Source: Nanohaloarchaea archaeon B1-Br10_U2g21 (GTDB lineage: Archaea > Nanohalarchaeota > Nanosalinia > Nanosalinales > Nanosalinaceae). Taken from it: a stretch of DNA of 59,507 bases. The notes beneath the pieces were generated by a model, which worked only from the letters and a program-made list of their open reading frames with translations, had not been told where the DNA came from and made no database searches. This document shows positions 7,531 to 16,900 of the stretch, piece after piece (within the stretch, counting starts at the first letter, position 1; each line of letters opens with the position of its first letter). Both the position numbers and the translations under genes were made by a program. The DNA is taken from positions 1 through 59,507 of the forward strand of contig LKMP01000005.1 in assembly GCA_001563915.1 (NCBI GenBank). Direction: 5' to 3'.

Positions 7531-8400
7531 ATGATAGAACTAGTTCTTCTCTTGATACTTCTTGCATTAATTTCTACAACACTCTATCTTCAGTTAAATG
7601 AAGAAGAACAAGAAATCGAAGTTGACCCGGAAAAAGTCAGAGGAGCTGTCAGTGAGTCCTGGAGAGATTTAGAGCTAGATAAAGAAATTGGGAGTTTAGA
7701 AAACCAAGTATCAGAAATCAAGCGACTTCATACAGATTTAGAAACAATGATGAAAAACCCTAGAGAGAGAGGAGAATTTGGAGAAGTAAAACTAGAAGCC
7801 TTACTTGAAGATCATCTTCCTAGTTCTATGTACGATATTCAAGGAGACGTAGCGGGTAAAAGGCCTGACGCATATATCAACTCAGCTGACGGAAAAATTT
7901 GCATTGATTCTAAGTTTCCCTTAGATAATTTCAAGAAATTGATAGAAGAAGGAGAAGAAACATATCAAACTAAATTTCGTAAAGATGTGGAGAAACAGCT
8001 CGAAGAAATTTCTAAAAAATATGTAAGACCTGATGAAGGAACGGCAGAATACGCCTTTGAGTTTGTACCATCTGAAAGAGTATATTATTATCTTGTAAAA
8101 GAAGAGTATCAGCTTTTAAACAGATATACGCAGCAAGGAGTTCAGATAGTTTCTCCACTGACACTTGGACATAAACTTGAGATTGTTAAGGGAGATGCAA
8201 GAGCTCGAGAGATGTCGGAAAAAGCAGATGAAGTTCTAGAAAAACTCCATGCCTTGAAGAAGAGCCATGACAACTTTGAAGAGTCCTGGAGCACTCTCCA
8301 GAGACACATCATGAGAGCCCATAACAAAGCAGATGAGGTAGATAATAAGTATAGAGGGCTAAAAAACGAGTTTGATTCTGTTGATCAGTTAGAAGATTGA
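7531..8400 (+). CDS. rmuC: RmuC family protein (DNA recombination-limiting factor)
   Basis: 289-residue RmuC homologue. Residues 1-21 form a membrane helix, residues 30-75 a coiled coil, and the rest the nuclease-fold RmuC domain. Family signatures are the GEFGEVKLEALLEDHLPS block (about 83-100), PDAYI and the IDSKFPLDNF motif (about 123-132), the likely PD-(D/E)xK-type active region. The C-terminus returns to a helix. Bacterial RmuC limits inversions and rearrangements at short repeats; its role in archaea is not established. It stands alone with an AT-rich upstream region and no operon partner on the same strand within 100 bases. Confidence 0.85.
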   Translation: MIELVLLLILLALISTTLYLQLNEEEQEIEVDPEKVRGAVSESWRDLELDKEIGSLENQVSEIKRLHTDLETMMKNPRERGEFGEVKLEALLEDHLPSSMYDIQGDVAGKRPDAYINSADGKICIDSKFPLDNFKKLIEEGEETYQTKFRKDVEKQLEEISKKYVRPDEGTAEYAFEFVPSERVYYYLVKEEYQLLNRYTQQGVQIVSPLTLGHKLEIVKGDARAREMSEKADEVLEKLHALKKSHDNFEESWSTLQRHIMRAHNKADEVDNKYRGLKNEFDSVDQLED

Positions 8401-8477
8401 AGCTATAAAATTGCCTTTTAATCACTTTCAAAAATATGGGCTCTAAAAAAGGTTCAAAATCTATGTATGATATCTGA

Positions 8478-8502
8478 TAGAACTGAATTTAAATCAGTTC
8501 TA
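8478..8502. promoter_or_regulatory. Palindromic operator overlapping a TATA box
   Basis: Perfect 9-bp arms (TAGAACTGA and TCAGTTCTA) flank a 7-base A/T centre that reads as an archaeal TATA box (AATTTAAA, centred near 8490). The box sits 23 bases before the first ATG (8513) and 29 before the second (8519) of the next gene, so transcription is probably leaderless. A symmetric site laid over the TATA box is the usual geometry for an archaeal repressor operator. Confidence 0.55.
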
Positions 8503-8512
8503 ATCCAAAGAA

Positions 8513-8725
8513 ATGTTTATGGAGATAACCAAAATCCAGGATGATGGAGAACGTTTCATAATCCATGGAGACCCGCAACTCTATACAGGCCTGAAAAACG
8601 TTTTTGACCAGATGGGTTTAGGTATATCAGTTACCGAATCAGATTCAGGCGTAGCAAATATTCTATACACAGAAAACAACCGTGATATAGTACTTACAGT
8701 ACTCAATGAGAGAACAGAGAAATGA
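8513..8725 (+). CDS. Small acidic protein of unknown function
   Basis: 70 residues, cytoplasmic, with no membrane helix or cysteine. It has the look of a small alpha/beta fold (ITKIQDDGERFIIHGDP, then a helix YTGLKNVFDQMGLG and a strand ending in DIVLTVLNERTEK). I do not recognise the family. The second ATG (8519, giving MEITKIQ) fits the TATA spacing slightly better than the first. It is translationally coupled to the following gene through an ATGA overlap, so the two probably act together. A palindromic operator precedes the pair. Confidence 0.6.
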   Translation: MFMEITKIQDDGERFIIHGDPQLYTGLKNVFDQMGLGISVTESDSGVANILYTENNRDIVLTVLNERTEK

Positions 8726-9129
8726 ATGCGGACCTGGAAAAAGGAGATAAAGTATTATTCAACAATAGAAAAACTCCTTTGAACGTTATTGAGGCCTCAG
8801 AAAAAGTAGTAGTACAGGGACCAAAAGGAGGAAAATATGAGATATTCTGCGATAATGATGCACTTTTAGTAGCAAAGCCGGGAAAAAGAGATTACGCATC
8901 TTACTGCAAGGATTTGAGAAAGGTAGGAGAATGGGTCAGAGAAGAAAATGAGTGGAAACACTCAAAGAGCCAAGCCTATATCAAGATTGAGAAAAAGAGT
9001 AATGGATTTTGGACTCTAAAATCAGATAAGTTTGAGGAAGACTTAGACATTCCTATGTATGGATTTACTGCTAAAGAAGCAGCGGTAGAAGAGGTAGAAA
9101 AATGCATCTCAAAAAACCCTGAAGGTTGA
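8722..9129 (+). CDS. Conserved-looking hypothetical protein, second gene of a two-gene operon
   Basis: 135-residue soluble protein, not recognised. The N-terminal half looks like a beta-rich SH3/KOW-like module (KGDKVLFNNRKTPLNVIEA, then KVVVQGPKGGKYEIF, residues 8-45) of the kind found in small haloarchaeal nucleic-acid-associated proteins. The C-terminal half (WKHSKSQAYIKIEKKSNGFW to YGFTAKEAAVEEVEKCI) forms strands and a helix. Three cysteines are scattered without a zinc pattern. ATGA overlap with the preceding gene implies coupled translation. Confidence 0.6.
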   Translation: MNADLEKGDKVLFNNRKTPLNVIEASEKVVVQGPKGGKYEIFCDNDALLVAKPGKRDYASYCKDLRKVGEWVREENEWKHSKSQAYIKIEKKSNGFWTLKSDKFEEDLDIPMYGFTAKEAAVEEVEKCISKNPEG

Positions 9130-9224
9130 AAAAATTAAGCTGTGCCGGATATTTGGACAGCAAACTGTAGATGGAGAGGCTTAAATGTGTGCTAGGCTAA
9201 TCAAAGATTAGAGAAGTGTTATTA

Positions 9225-9992
9225 ATGAACTTTAATCAAATTACAAAAACGTTTATAGCAATCGCATTCATTGCTATGGTAGCAGGTATTGCTGTAGCAC
9301 AGGATGTTGAGACACAGGAAAATGTTACTGAAAACCTAGATACACAAGTAGAAAATCAGACAGAGCTACCTGAACATGAAGATATCAGGCTCCCAGGGGA
9401 CAGATTTTATGGGATTACACAGGCCTCAGAGAGAATCGAACTAGAGATTTCGAGAGCGCCAGTTATAGGTAGTGAAGATAGAAAAGCCAGAGCTTTGGCT
9501 AATCATGCGGATAGAAGAGTTGCTGAAATAGAAGGTTTAGTAAAAAGGAATGATACTGAAAGAACAGAACAAGCTTTAGACCGATATAGTCAAGGAATTG
9601 AACAAGCGAGTCAGGCAGCTAACTCATCAGGTAATGAAGAAGCATTGCAGAATGTGGATGAATCTGCTGCAAGGCATCAAGAAACTTTGCAAATTGTGAG
9701 CGAACAGCTACCTGAGCAAGCTCAAGAAGGAATTAAGACTGCGATGGAGAACAGCCAAAGAACTAGCCAAGCTCTTGGAGATTCTGAAGGAACAGTTCCA
9801 GATTTATCTGAAGATGTAGAGTCTGAAACTTCTAGAGATGAACAAAATTTGACAGAAGAGGATGTAGCGCAAGGAAAAGCTAATGAATCATATCAAGAAA
9901 ACTATGGAGAAGAACAGTCTGAATACTCCGAAGATATGAATGGGGGACAAAGTAACGAATCTGAATACGCAGGAAATGCAGGAGGACAATAG
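9225..9992 (+). CDS. Secreted DUF5667-like helical protein
   Basis: 255 residues from the ATG; a GTG nine bases upstream (9216) is possible but spoils the signal peptide. A signal peptide (residues 1-25, ending AVA) precedes an acidic linker and a region resembling DUF5667: LPGDRFYGITQASERIELEI (about 56-75), then KARALANHADRRVAEIEGLV, consistent with an extended helical hairpin. The tail (175-255) is a low-complexity acidic, Ser/Asn/Gly-rich stretch. A TATA-like box (CTTAAATG, 9179-9186) and a 6-bp stem (CTAATC/GATTAG, 9197-9211) lie upstream. Extracellular location is likely; function is not known for this family. Confidence 0.7.
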   Translation: MNFNQITKTFIAIAFIAMVAGIAVAQDVETQENVTENLDTQVENQTELPEHEDIRLPGDRFYGITQASERIELEISRAPVIGSEDRKARALANHADRRVAEIEGLVKRNDTERTEQALDRYSQGIEQASQAANSSGNEEALQNVDESAARHQETLQIVSEQLPEQAQEGIKTAMENSQRTSQALGDSEGTVPDLSEDVESETSRDEQNLTEEDVAQGKANESYQENYGEEQSEYSEDMNGGQSNESEYAGNAGGQ

Positions 9993-10021
9993 AAAGTTTC
10001 TCTATAGGAAAGGCTAGTTCA

Positions 10022-10042
10022 TTTTATTTTTTCTTCTTTCTG
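10022..10042. terminator. T-rich terminator between convergent genes
   Basis: The 78-base convergent spacer contains a pyrimidine tract with several T-runs on the + strand just after the DUF5667-like gene, the usual form of an archaeal terminator for that gene. I see no matching stem. Confidence 0.45.
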
Positions 10043-10070
10043 TTATTAGTGTTATCAAGAATTACTAAGT

Positions 10071-13000
10071 TTAGCGGGAGTTATGGCTGAGCGTGCTTGT
10101 ATCAATATCACTATCAGTTGCTAGGTCTGCCATCATGTAAATTTTCATATCTTTCAAAAGTTCAAGATTTGAAGCGGCTACATGATTATTTTTATTCATC
10201 CAGTTGTGAACTTTTTGGAGGCGTCTATAATCTTTTAGTGCCTTATCAGGTTTTTGATTGTCAATATGCCATTTAAAGACTTTGAAATTTGCTTTGAACG
10301 CAAGTGACAGTGAAGCTGAGAGTATTTGTTGTCTGTATACAATTAGTAGTGCTGAACCAGATGTTGCTGTTAAGAACATAAGAATTAGGTGGTAAGGAAG
10401 CGTTTCTTTTTCGAAGTCGTACTCTATCATTTTTGTTGCGGTTTCTCCGTTACATGCGTAAGTAATATTGTTTAGGCCTTTGTGTAGAGAAATATTTTTT
10501 TGGATTTCTTCACCGCTATCTGTTCCAATTAAAGTTTCGTTATGATAGATATCGCAGTTAGACTCTCTATTTAAAGATAGAGTGGAGAAATAATGCTCAT
10601 CGGTTATTTTTTCTTGTTCCGGAGGCGTTTCTAGTTCTAAAGGTTTTTTATCAAAGAAAGCTGCTTCTGGAGAATACCATTCTGATTCATTGCTGTGGAA
10701 AGAGTACTCAAACCTGTCTGAAGAGAAACTAGAGTAATATGTCTCTAATAATTCTTGGTTCTCTTCTGCGTTGTAATCCTTTATTATAAGTCCTGTATCA
10801 GAATCGCACTCGTTTTCTACTTCTAAAAATGTGTTGTTTTCTTCAAATGAGCGGGTTGCAGTTATACATTCTTCTACGCTTCTAAAACTGTATAAACTCT
10901 TATTTGGCATGTGGTCTTCTGTGACATTCAATATGTCAAGGTCGGAGTACACAACATCATCATCTATATCATCTTCCTCATCTTCTATTTCTTCAGGAGG
11001 TGCGCCAGGAGATTCGTCGCTGCCGCTATCACCGTTATCAGAGTCTGGAGTGTCATCTAAAACAGAAACAGTTTCTGAGGAATCTGTTTGATACTCTGCT
11101 GCAGTCCATTCACAGTTGAACTCAGTTTCTCCTGTAGCATTTGAAACAAATTCTTCTGATTCTGTAAGATTTTCTCCAGGGCCTAAATCTCCGAAGAAGT
11201 AACTTTCCTCACGTACTTCAAAAAGATCCGGTACTGAAATTTGTAAGCCTAAATTTTGAAGAGTTATATCATTGCTATTATTCTCTACTTCGCATGTAGC
11301 ATTGGTGCTTTCTCCAATATCTATCTCGTTTTCGGAGAGCTCAATAGAGTCAAACGCATCAACTTCATCATCAAGATCAATTGAGATTAGCAATGAAGAC
11401 TGCCCAAGGTAAGAAAGCATACTTCCTTGTAGCAGGGGGGTTTCGCATGAACCAGTCTCTAAACAATCATAACTATTTCTTTGATCTACTAGCTCATCTA
11501 AACGATTGCGGTACGTAGAATTACCAGTAGTTTCATAGGCCTGTAAAATTAAACCTCCTTGATTAGAATACTCTAAATCCTCGCAGTCATTAATGCAGTC
11601 GACGTCATCTATATAATTAGAGGTTTTGTTATCGGCTGTTTCTTTCCATTCGGTATTACCACTATGTGTATAACTGTTCCAGAAACCTGATGATATTTCG
11701 TAAGAAGTATTCATGTCAGTGCCGCTTTCAGTAAGGTTCTGTGCGATTTGTTTGTATGTGTTGTTGCCTGTTACTTCATATGCTTTCCAGTATCCACTCA
11801 TCATACTCCCTTGCGACTCAGAGCTACGGCACTCAAAATCGTTATCCCATACTTGGCAGTCTTGATCATCAACTACAGAAGTTGAAGCATAGTATTCTCC
11901 AAGTTCCCGAATCGAATTATTACCAGTGATTGAGTATGCTGTGAATAAGGACTCTATCAAAGAGCCTTGCCTTTCGCCTGCAAACACGCCGTCTGAAGAA
12001 TCGCAGCTGTAAGGGGTTACGTCTTCATCTTCTAAGAAGTCCTCGTCAGGAATACACTCAGCCCTGTAACCTTCTTCAGGGTCGTAGTGATAGGGAGGTA
12101 GAGAAAGCTCTTCTATGGTAGATAAGTATTCTTCTCTATATCTTCCGATATAGGCATTTGAAAGACCTATAATGTAGTTAGCTTGGTATCGCTCATCAGA
12201 AACGACGCATCTAGTATCGCCTTCTAAAGGGTTACATGTGGATTCTGAACCTGTATAGATAAGATCTGATACATCATTCCATAAATTATTATTTATTTCG
12301 CTGTAAGGGACAGGCAGTTTTCCTGAGGAAGGATAAGTTAGATCATCTGACTCTAAACTATAATAGTATAGATTTTGTTGCAGGAAATTATGCTCAAATT
12401 CGCAGCTATTCTCTAAAGGATCTAAACTACATCTTTCGATTTCAGAACCATTTATATTCTTCAATACTGCTTCTGGAGAGTCAATTAGACCTGATAGATC
12501 AGTAGTTACTTTTAGGCTGTCGTTAGTGGAAGGATGGCTGAGTATCTGTGAGTTATGGAACTTTTTATCATCAGATCTTTCTGAAGAGTGGCGATTAAAA
12601 GCGGTTTCTGCAGCTACACTCTGTGTTTTAGGATTACTGCAGCTATTATTGTCATCAGAGTAACAGGAAGTTTCAGATTTCTCGCCTTCCAATACGGCAG
12701 TTCGATAGAAGTTATAATCTTCAGTAGCTCTATAGCCTAAAAAACCTGCCCTGCTAAGCTCAAGATGTTCTTTTTCGCCACAATTTGATTCACAAACCTC
12801 TAAGGATTCTCTATAACTTTTTGTAAGATTTTTGCGATATTCTGGAGATTGAGTTAGTAAATACGCTTCAGAAAAACCTTCTACAATGCTAGGATGGATT
12901 TTACTGGTTTTAGACAGGTTCTGTGCGATTTGTTTGTATGTGTTGTTGCCTGTTACTTCGTATGCTTTCCAGTATCCACTCATCATACTCCCCTGATTGT

Positions 13001-13793
13001 TACCAGTTTCACAATCAAAATCTCCTTCCCAAACATCACAGTTATATGCGGAGCCAAGAGTATAATTTTCTGCGAGATCTTTAGTAGTTTCATCTCCAGT
13101 AACTTGATAAACGCTCCAAAGACCATCTATAAGAGATCCTTGTCTCTCGGCTCCTGAAACATTAAACTCTCCGCCTGCGTCAGAATCACAGTCGAAATCA
13201 TCTATTTCGTGCCTACACTCTAAACGCCTATGAGCTTGGCTACCGTACTCCGATGTAGAAAAATTTAAGGCCTTCTCCTTGTGAGAATCTTTCCCGCTTA
13301 TAGAGTAGGCTAAAGCATACTTACTCATCATATGGCCTTGAAAATGTTCGTACTCGCACTGGAAATCCCCTTCCTCGGAACAGTAAGGATCTTCGCTCGG
13401 ACGAGAACCTAGTAACTCTAACGCATTTTCTTCTAATGTTTCATTTTCTAAACCTATTGAAATAGTTCTATGCCCAGTTTTAGGCGCTTTTTCCTCATCT
13501 ATATTGAAGTAATAACTGTAAACACCTTCAGATGAGAAATTACTGCTGTCTAAATCTTTCTGAAATTTTTCTCCAGTTTCCGAAAGGCTAAAGCTTTGTT
13601 CTTGTTCTGAGGGTGAAAAAAGAACTAACTCTATGTCATCCACACTGCTGTTATTAAAGAAATAGAATGTGTGTTCGCTGTCAACGTTTCGATCACCTTC
13701 TATATAGTATGTAAGCTCATGACCTGCTGAAAGATTCAACAGGAATATTGCTCCGAAAAACATTATGATTAGTCTTGATAAACGGAGACCCAT
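10071..13793 (-). CDS. Type I membrane protein with two tandem six-hairpin (alpha/alpha) ectodomains
   Basis: 1240 residues. A signal peptide (1-24) precedes a beta domain (25-130). Two helical domains follow (about 138-400 and 519-800), each built of six hairpins. Most hairpins carry a cysteine pair 6-8 apart and the pattern QG-S/H-M/L-M/I ... AY..TG...Y, so each domain resembles an (alpha/alpha)6 toroid as in many glycosidases, lyases and epimerases. A CARDB-like beta domain (about 805-920), an acidic linker, another beta region, one membrane helix (about 1148-1168) and a cytoplasmic basic tail of about 70 residues follow. Many N-x-S/T sequons suggest glycosylation. It is transcribed divergently from the giant ATPase gene, hinting at a shared role at the surface. 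Catalytic residues cannot be assigned. Confidence 0.85.
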   Translation of the reverse strand: MGLRLSRLIIMFFGAIFLLNLSAGHELTYYIEGDRNVDSEHTFYFFNNSSVDDIELVLFSPSEQEQSFSLSETGEKFQKDLDSSNFSSEGVYSYYFNIDEEKAPKTGHRTISIGLENETLEENALELLGSRPSEDPYCSEEGDFQCEYEHFQGHMMSKYALAYSISGKDSHKEKALNFSTSEYGSQAHRRLECRHEIDDFDCDSDAGGEFNVSGAERQGSLIDGLWSVYQVTGDETTKDLAENYTLGSAYNCDVWEGDFDCETGNNQGSMMSGYWKAYEVTGNNTYKQIAQNLSKTSKIHPSIVEGFSEAYLLTQSPEYRKNLTKSYRESLEVCESNCGEKEHLELSRAGFLGYRATEDYNFYRTAVLEGEKSETSCYSDDNNSCSNPKTQSVAAETAFNRHSSERSDDKKFHNSQILSHPSTNDSLKVTTDLSGLIDSPEAVLKNINGSEIERCSLDPLENSCEFEHNFLQQNLYYYSLESDDLTYPSSGKLPVPYSEINNNLWNDVSDLIYTGSESTCNPLEGDTRCVVSDERYQANYIIGLSNAYIGRYREEYLSTIEELSLPPYHYDPEEGYRAECIPDEDFLEDEDVTPYSCDSSDGVFAGERQGSLIESLFTAYSITGNNSIRELGEYYASTSVVDDQDCQVWDNDFECRSSESQGSMMSGYWKAYEVTGNNTYKQIAQNLTESGTDMNTSYEISSGFWNSYTHSGNTEWKETADNKTSNYIDDVDCINDCEDLEYSNQGGLILQAYETTGNSTYRNRLDELVDQRNSYDCLETGSCETPLLQGSMLSYLGQSSLLISIDLDDEVDAFDSIELSENEIDIGESTNATCEVENNSNDITLQNLGLQISVPDLFEVREESYFFGDLGPGENLTESEEFVSNATGETEFNCEWTAAEYQTDSSETVSVLDDTPDSDNGDSGSDESPGAPPEEIEDEEDDIDDDVVYSDLDILNVTEDHMPNKSLYSFRSVEECITATRSFEENNTFLEVENECDSDTGLIIKDYNAEENQELLETYYSSFSSDRFEYSFHSNESEWYSPEAAFFDKKPLELETPPEQEKITDEHYFSTLSLNRESNCDIYHNETLIGTDSGEEIQKNISLHKGLNNITYACNGETATKMIEYDFEKETLPYHLILMFLTATSGSALLIVYRQQILSASLSLAFKANFKVFKWHIDNQKPDKALKDYRRLQKVHNWMNKNNHVAASNLELLKDMKIYMMADLATDSDIDTSTLSHNSR
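11734..11812 (-). repeat. 79-bp intragenic direct repeat, copy 2
   Basis: Nearly identical (two mismatches in 79 bases by direct reading) to 12916-12994. It encodes hairpin 3 of the second helical domain (residues about 661-687, beginning QGSMMSGYWKAYEVTGNN). Surrounding hairpins of the two domains are far more diverged. Confidence 0.9.
12916..12994 (-). repeat. 79-bp intragenic direct repeat, copy 1
   Basis: Partner of 11734-11812; encodes hairpin 3 of the first helical domain (residues about 267-293). The sharp edges of the identity within diverged domains suggest recent intragenic conversion. Confidence 0.9.
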
Positions 13794-13965
13794 ACATAAT
13801 ATTAGATTGCTGTTAAATAAACAGTGGAGTTATTTTCTATTTTATTGTTACTTAGAAGGGGTTTGCACATGTTTTATATTCCGTTAAATGGTATTATAAT
13901 ATAGTATAAGTTGAATAACTTGTTCCAAATTAGAAGTAATAAAATGGGTCGAGGAAGGCTATAGA
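13794..13965. promoter_or_regulatory. Divergent promoter region between two large surface-protein genes
   Basis: 172 bases of AT-rich DNA. On the minus strand a TATA-like box (TTTATTTA, around 13812-13822) lies about 24-26 bases before the ATG at 13793. On the plus strand TAATAAAA (13937-13944) lies 25 bases before the giant gene ATG at 13966. A second strong AT box (around 13893-13910) could be an alternative promoter with a leader of some 30 bases. Shared control of the two genes is possible. Confidence 0.5.
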
Positions 13966-16900
13966 ATGTCAGAGCTAGAAAAAATCAAAATACTTCCACT
14001 GCTATTAGCAGTATTATTAGCTGTAGCTTTAGTCGGCGCTGACGCCTCAACGTATATACTGGATTCGACTACAGATTTTCAAGTAACTTCTGAAGGTGAA
14101 GACCGAGGAGAGTGGGAAGTATATTTTGTCTCAGATGAACTAGGCCTAGTAGAGTTTCAGTCTCAAGACTCTAATCAACTAGATTTTGAGAGTGTAGACT
14201 ATTATGATGGGTCTTGGAATGAAATTGAGCCAGAGTCTACTGAACCACTATCATTTGAGTGGAACCAATCAGAGGCAGAATACGGGAGAATTGTGTTTGA
14301 ACTCGAAGAGCCTGGAGATTATCAGGGCCAACTTTCATTTGAAGATTCTGAAAGAACAGTAGAGACCACTCATCGATTTGAGCAAGAAAGCAATATTCTT
14401 GACTTAGACTCGTTAACAGTTCCTTATTCTGTATGTAGTTTTTCTGATAACTTTTGGATATGTGATCCGGAAGAGGGAGAACCGGGTTACGAAGGAGAAC
14501 TGATAGAATTAGATCCTGATGAAGAAAAGTCAATTGATGTGCCTTCAGATGCAGAGGTAACTGATTTTTCATTTCTAATTGAATCAGTAGATGACCAAAG
14601 TTTGCAAAATTTTACTGGTAGCCAAGCTGTTTTTGCAGATCTCGGAGATGAGAGTGCTGTAGTGACTAAAAGCGCAGATACAGTAACTGTTTATTCTATA
14701 GAAGGTGAAGAATTATGGAGTCATCAGTCAGAATATGAAATTGATAGTGTTGATACAGGTACAATACAGCACTCTGAAGATACGGCTGAACAGCCAGATG
14801 ATATAGTGATCACAACTGAGAATTCTTTAGAAGTGTTGGATTATGAAGGAACTGAAGTATTCATGCGTTCAGGAGATGAGCATGGTCCTGTTCTTATTGA
14901 GGAATTAATCACAGATAGAGTTACTGATTCTAGAGACACAGGAGACGCTGATCGATCACAGTGTGTTGGATGTGGAGAGGATGCTCTAGAATTCGATATG
15001 GACTTTGAGGTGAATGATACTCAGGAACTGCACTATATTCAGTTAGCTATGAATTATTTTGAAAAAGAAGATGATCTCAATTTAGTAATCGGTGATTCTG
15101 AATACGATATTCCTGTGGAGGCAATTGACACAAGCAGTATAGATACAATAAAATCCGATTCTGATAATATTGACCAAATGTTAGGTCTAGAAGATAACTT
15201 AGTTCTAGAGACTCCTGATGAAGAATTAAACGCGGAAACGGATTATTTCAAACTACCTTTAGCAATTGCTCCTGAAGCCCAAGAGGAATTAGAGATAAAC
15301 ATAGGCCAAGAAGAGTATAGTGTAGCGCCTGAAGATGTAACAGAAGAACTAGATGCTGAAAATTATAATACTGTTGATAATCTAGACGCTCTTACACACT
15401 TAGATAACTCTATTAGTTATACTCCACAAGAACAAGTTTCTGAAGACTCTTCAACATATGTTGAAGTACCTCTTAACAGAAGAGAAGGAGAAGAAACAGA
15501 TCAAATTAGTTTAGAAATTGGAGGGGAACAGTATACTTTGTCCACCTCGGAGTTAGAAGCAACTAATGTTGAAAGATACAGTGATGATGAAGGAGAAGCA
15601 ACTTCAGGTAAAAGACTTTATGGTGATGACGAGCTAACATTTAATCTCCACTATGATATGCCTGAAGAATTTGAGGCAGAAGATCTATATCTTAAGACGG
15701 CATTTTCGCAGGTAGGGGATCACGCCCAAGACATAGACATCGATATTAATGAGGAAACTTATGAGCTAGACTCAGAACAGATAACAACCTCAAGTTCAAC
15801 AGAATATTCTATTAATGACGGCGCACAGAATAACAGTACATGTATAGGCTGTGATGGAGGTCTTAGACCTGAGTTTGATCTCACAGCTCTAGATATAGAG
15901 GATTCTGGAGAAAATACTGAGATCGGTTTCAAAGCATGCCGCGAAGGAGAGGAGAGTGAAGAACTTGAACTAAGAGGATCAGGCCTTGATACTCGGTATG
16001 AGTTCACGCCGGAGGTAGTAGAATGTTCTGAAGGCTTTGAATGGATCAGTTATACAGTAGACGGGAGCGACATTAGAGATGACTATCTTGCTCTTAACTG
16101 TGAAGATTGTGATGATGATAATTACTACAATTTGGCGGCAGATGATTCAACAGGAGGAGAGTATTCGAGAATATTTAATCAATCTGAGAGTTCCACTATA
16201 ACAGACCTTGGCTATGACTATATGATTAACGCCAGTACAGATACAGCCCTCGACTTTGATTTGGCCAAACTACCTGTAGATAAAGAAGATATAGAACAAG
16301 ACGCTGAAGTGACTTATAGCTGTCAAGACTGTACTGATGAAGAACACTACAGACTTATGCTTGATGACTCAACTTCAGGAAACACTTTTTACAGTGAAGA
16401 ACAGGTAGAGGCTGAAGGAGATGCAATAACAAGAGTATGGACGAATACGTCTTTAGATTATGAGAATGTAAGGACTAGAGTAGATTCTGAAGATCTTGCA
16501 GAAGAAACAGAAATAGATATAACGTGTAATACATGTGATGAAGGGTATAATATACTTAGTGAGGATTCTGAAGGAGAAACTAGAGACGGAGAGGACTTAC
16601 TAAGCACTGAGATCGGTATTAACATTATCGAAAAACCTGTTGTTTATGAATGGGTAGAAATTCCTACTGAAGGGCAAGAATATTTAGAGAATGATGCTGA
16701 AATTAGCTGTGAAGGCTGTGAAGATGAATATTATGTTGGACTGGACTCCGGATCCGATCTTGAGTCATACAGAGACTCTGAAGATCTTCCACAAAACTTT
16801 GGAGGCAGTACATTTAGATTATGGACTAATAGTAGCTTAGAACATGATTTCATCAGAGTTCCGGTTGATGAAGAAGATATAGAAGAGGAAGATAGAGGAA

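Noticed and set aside
9216-9224. GTG start for the secreted helical protein
   Set aside because: Adds only three residues; the ATG at 9225 gives a cleaner signal peptide.
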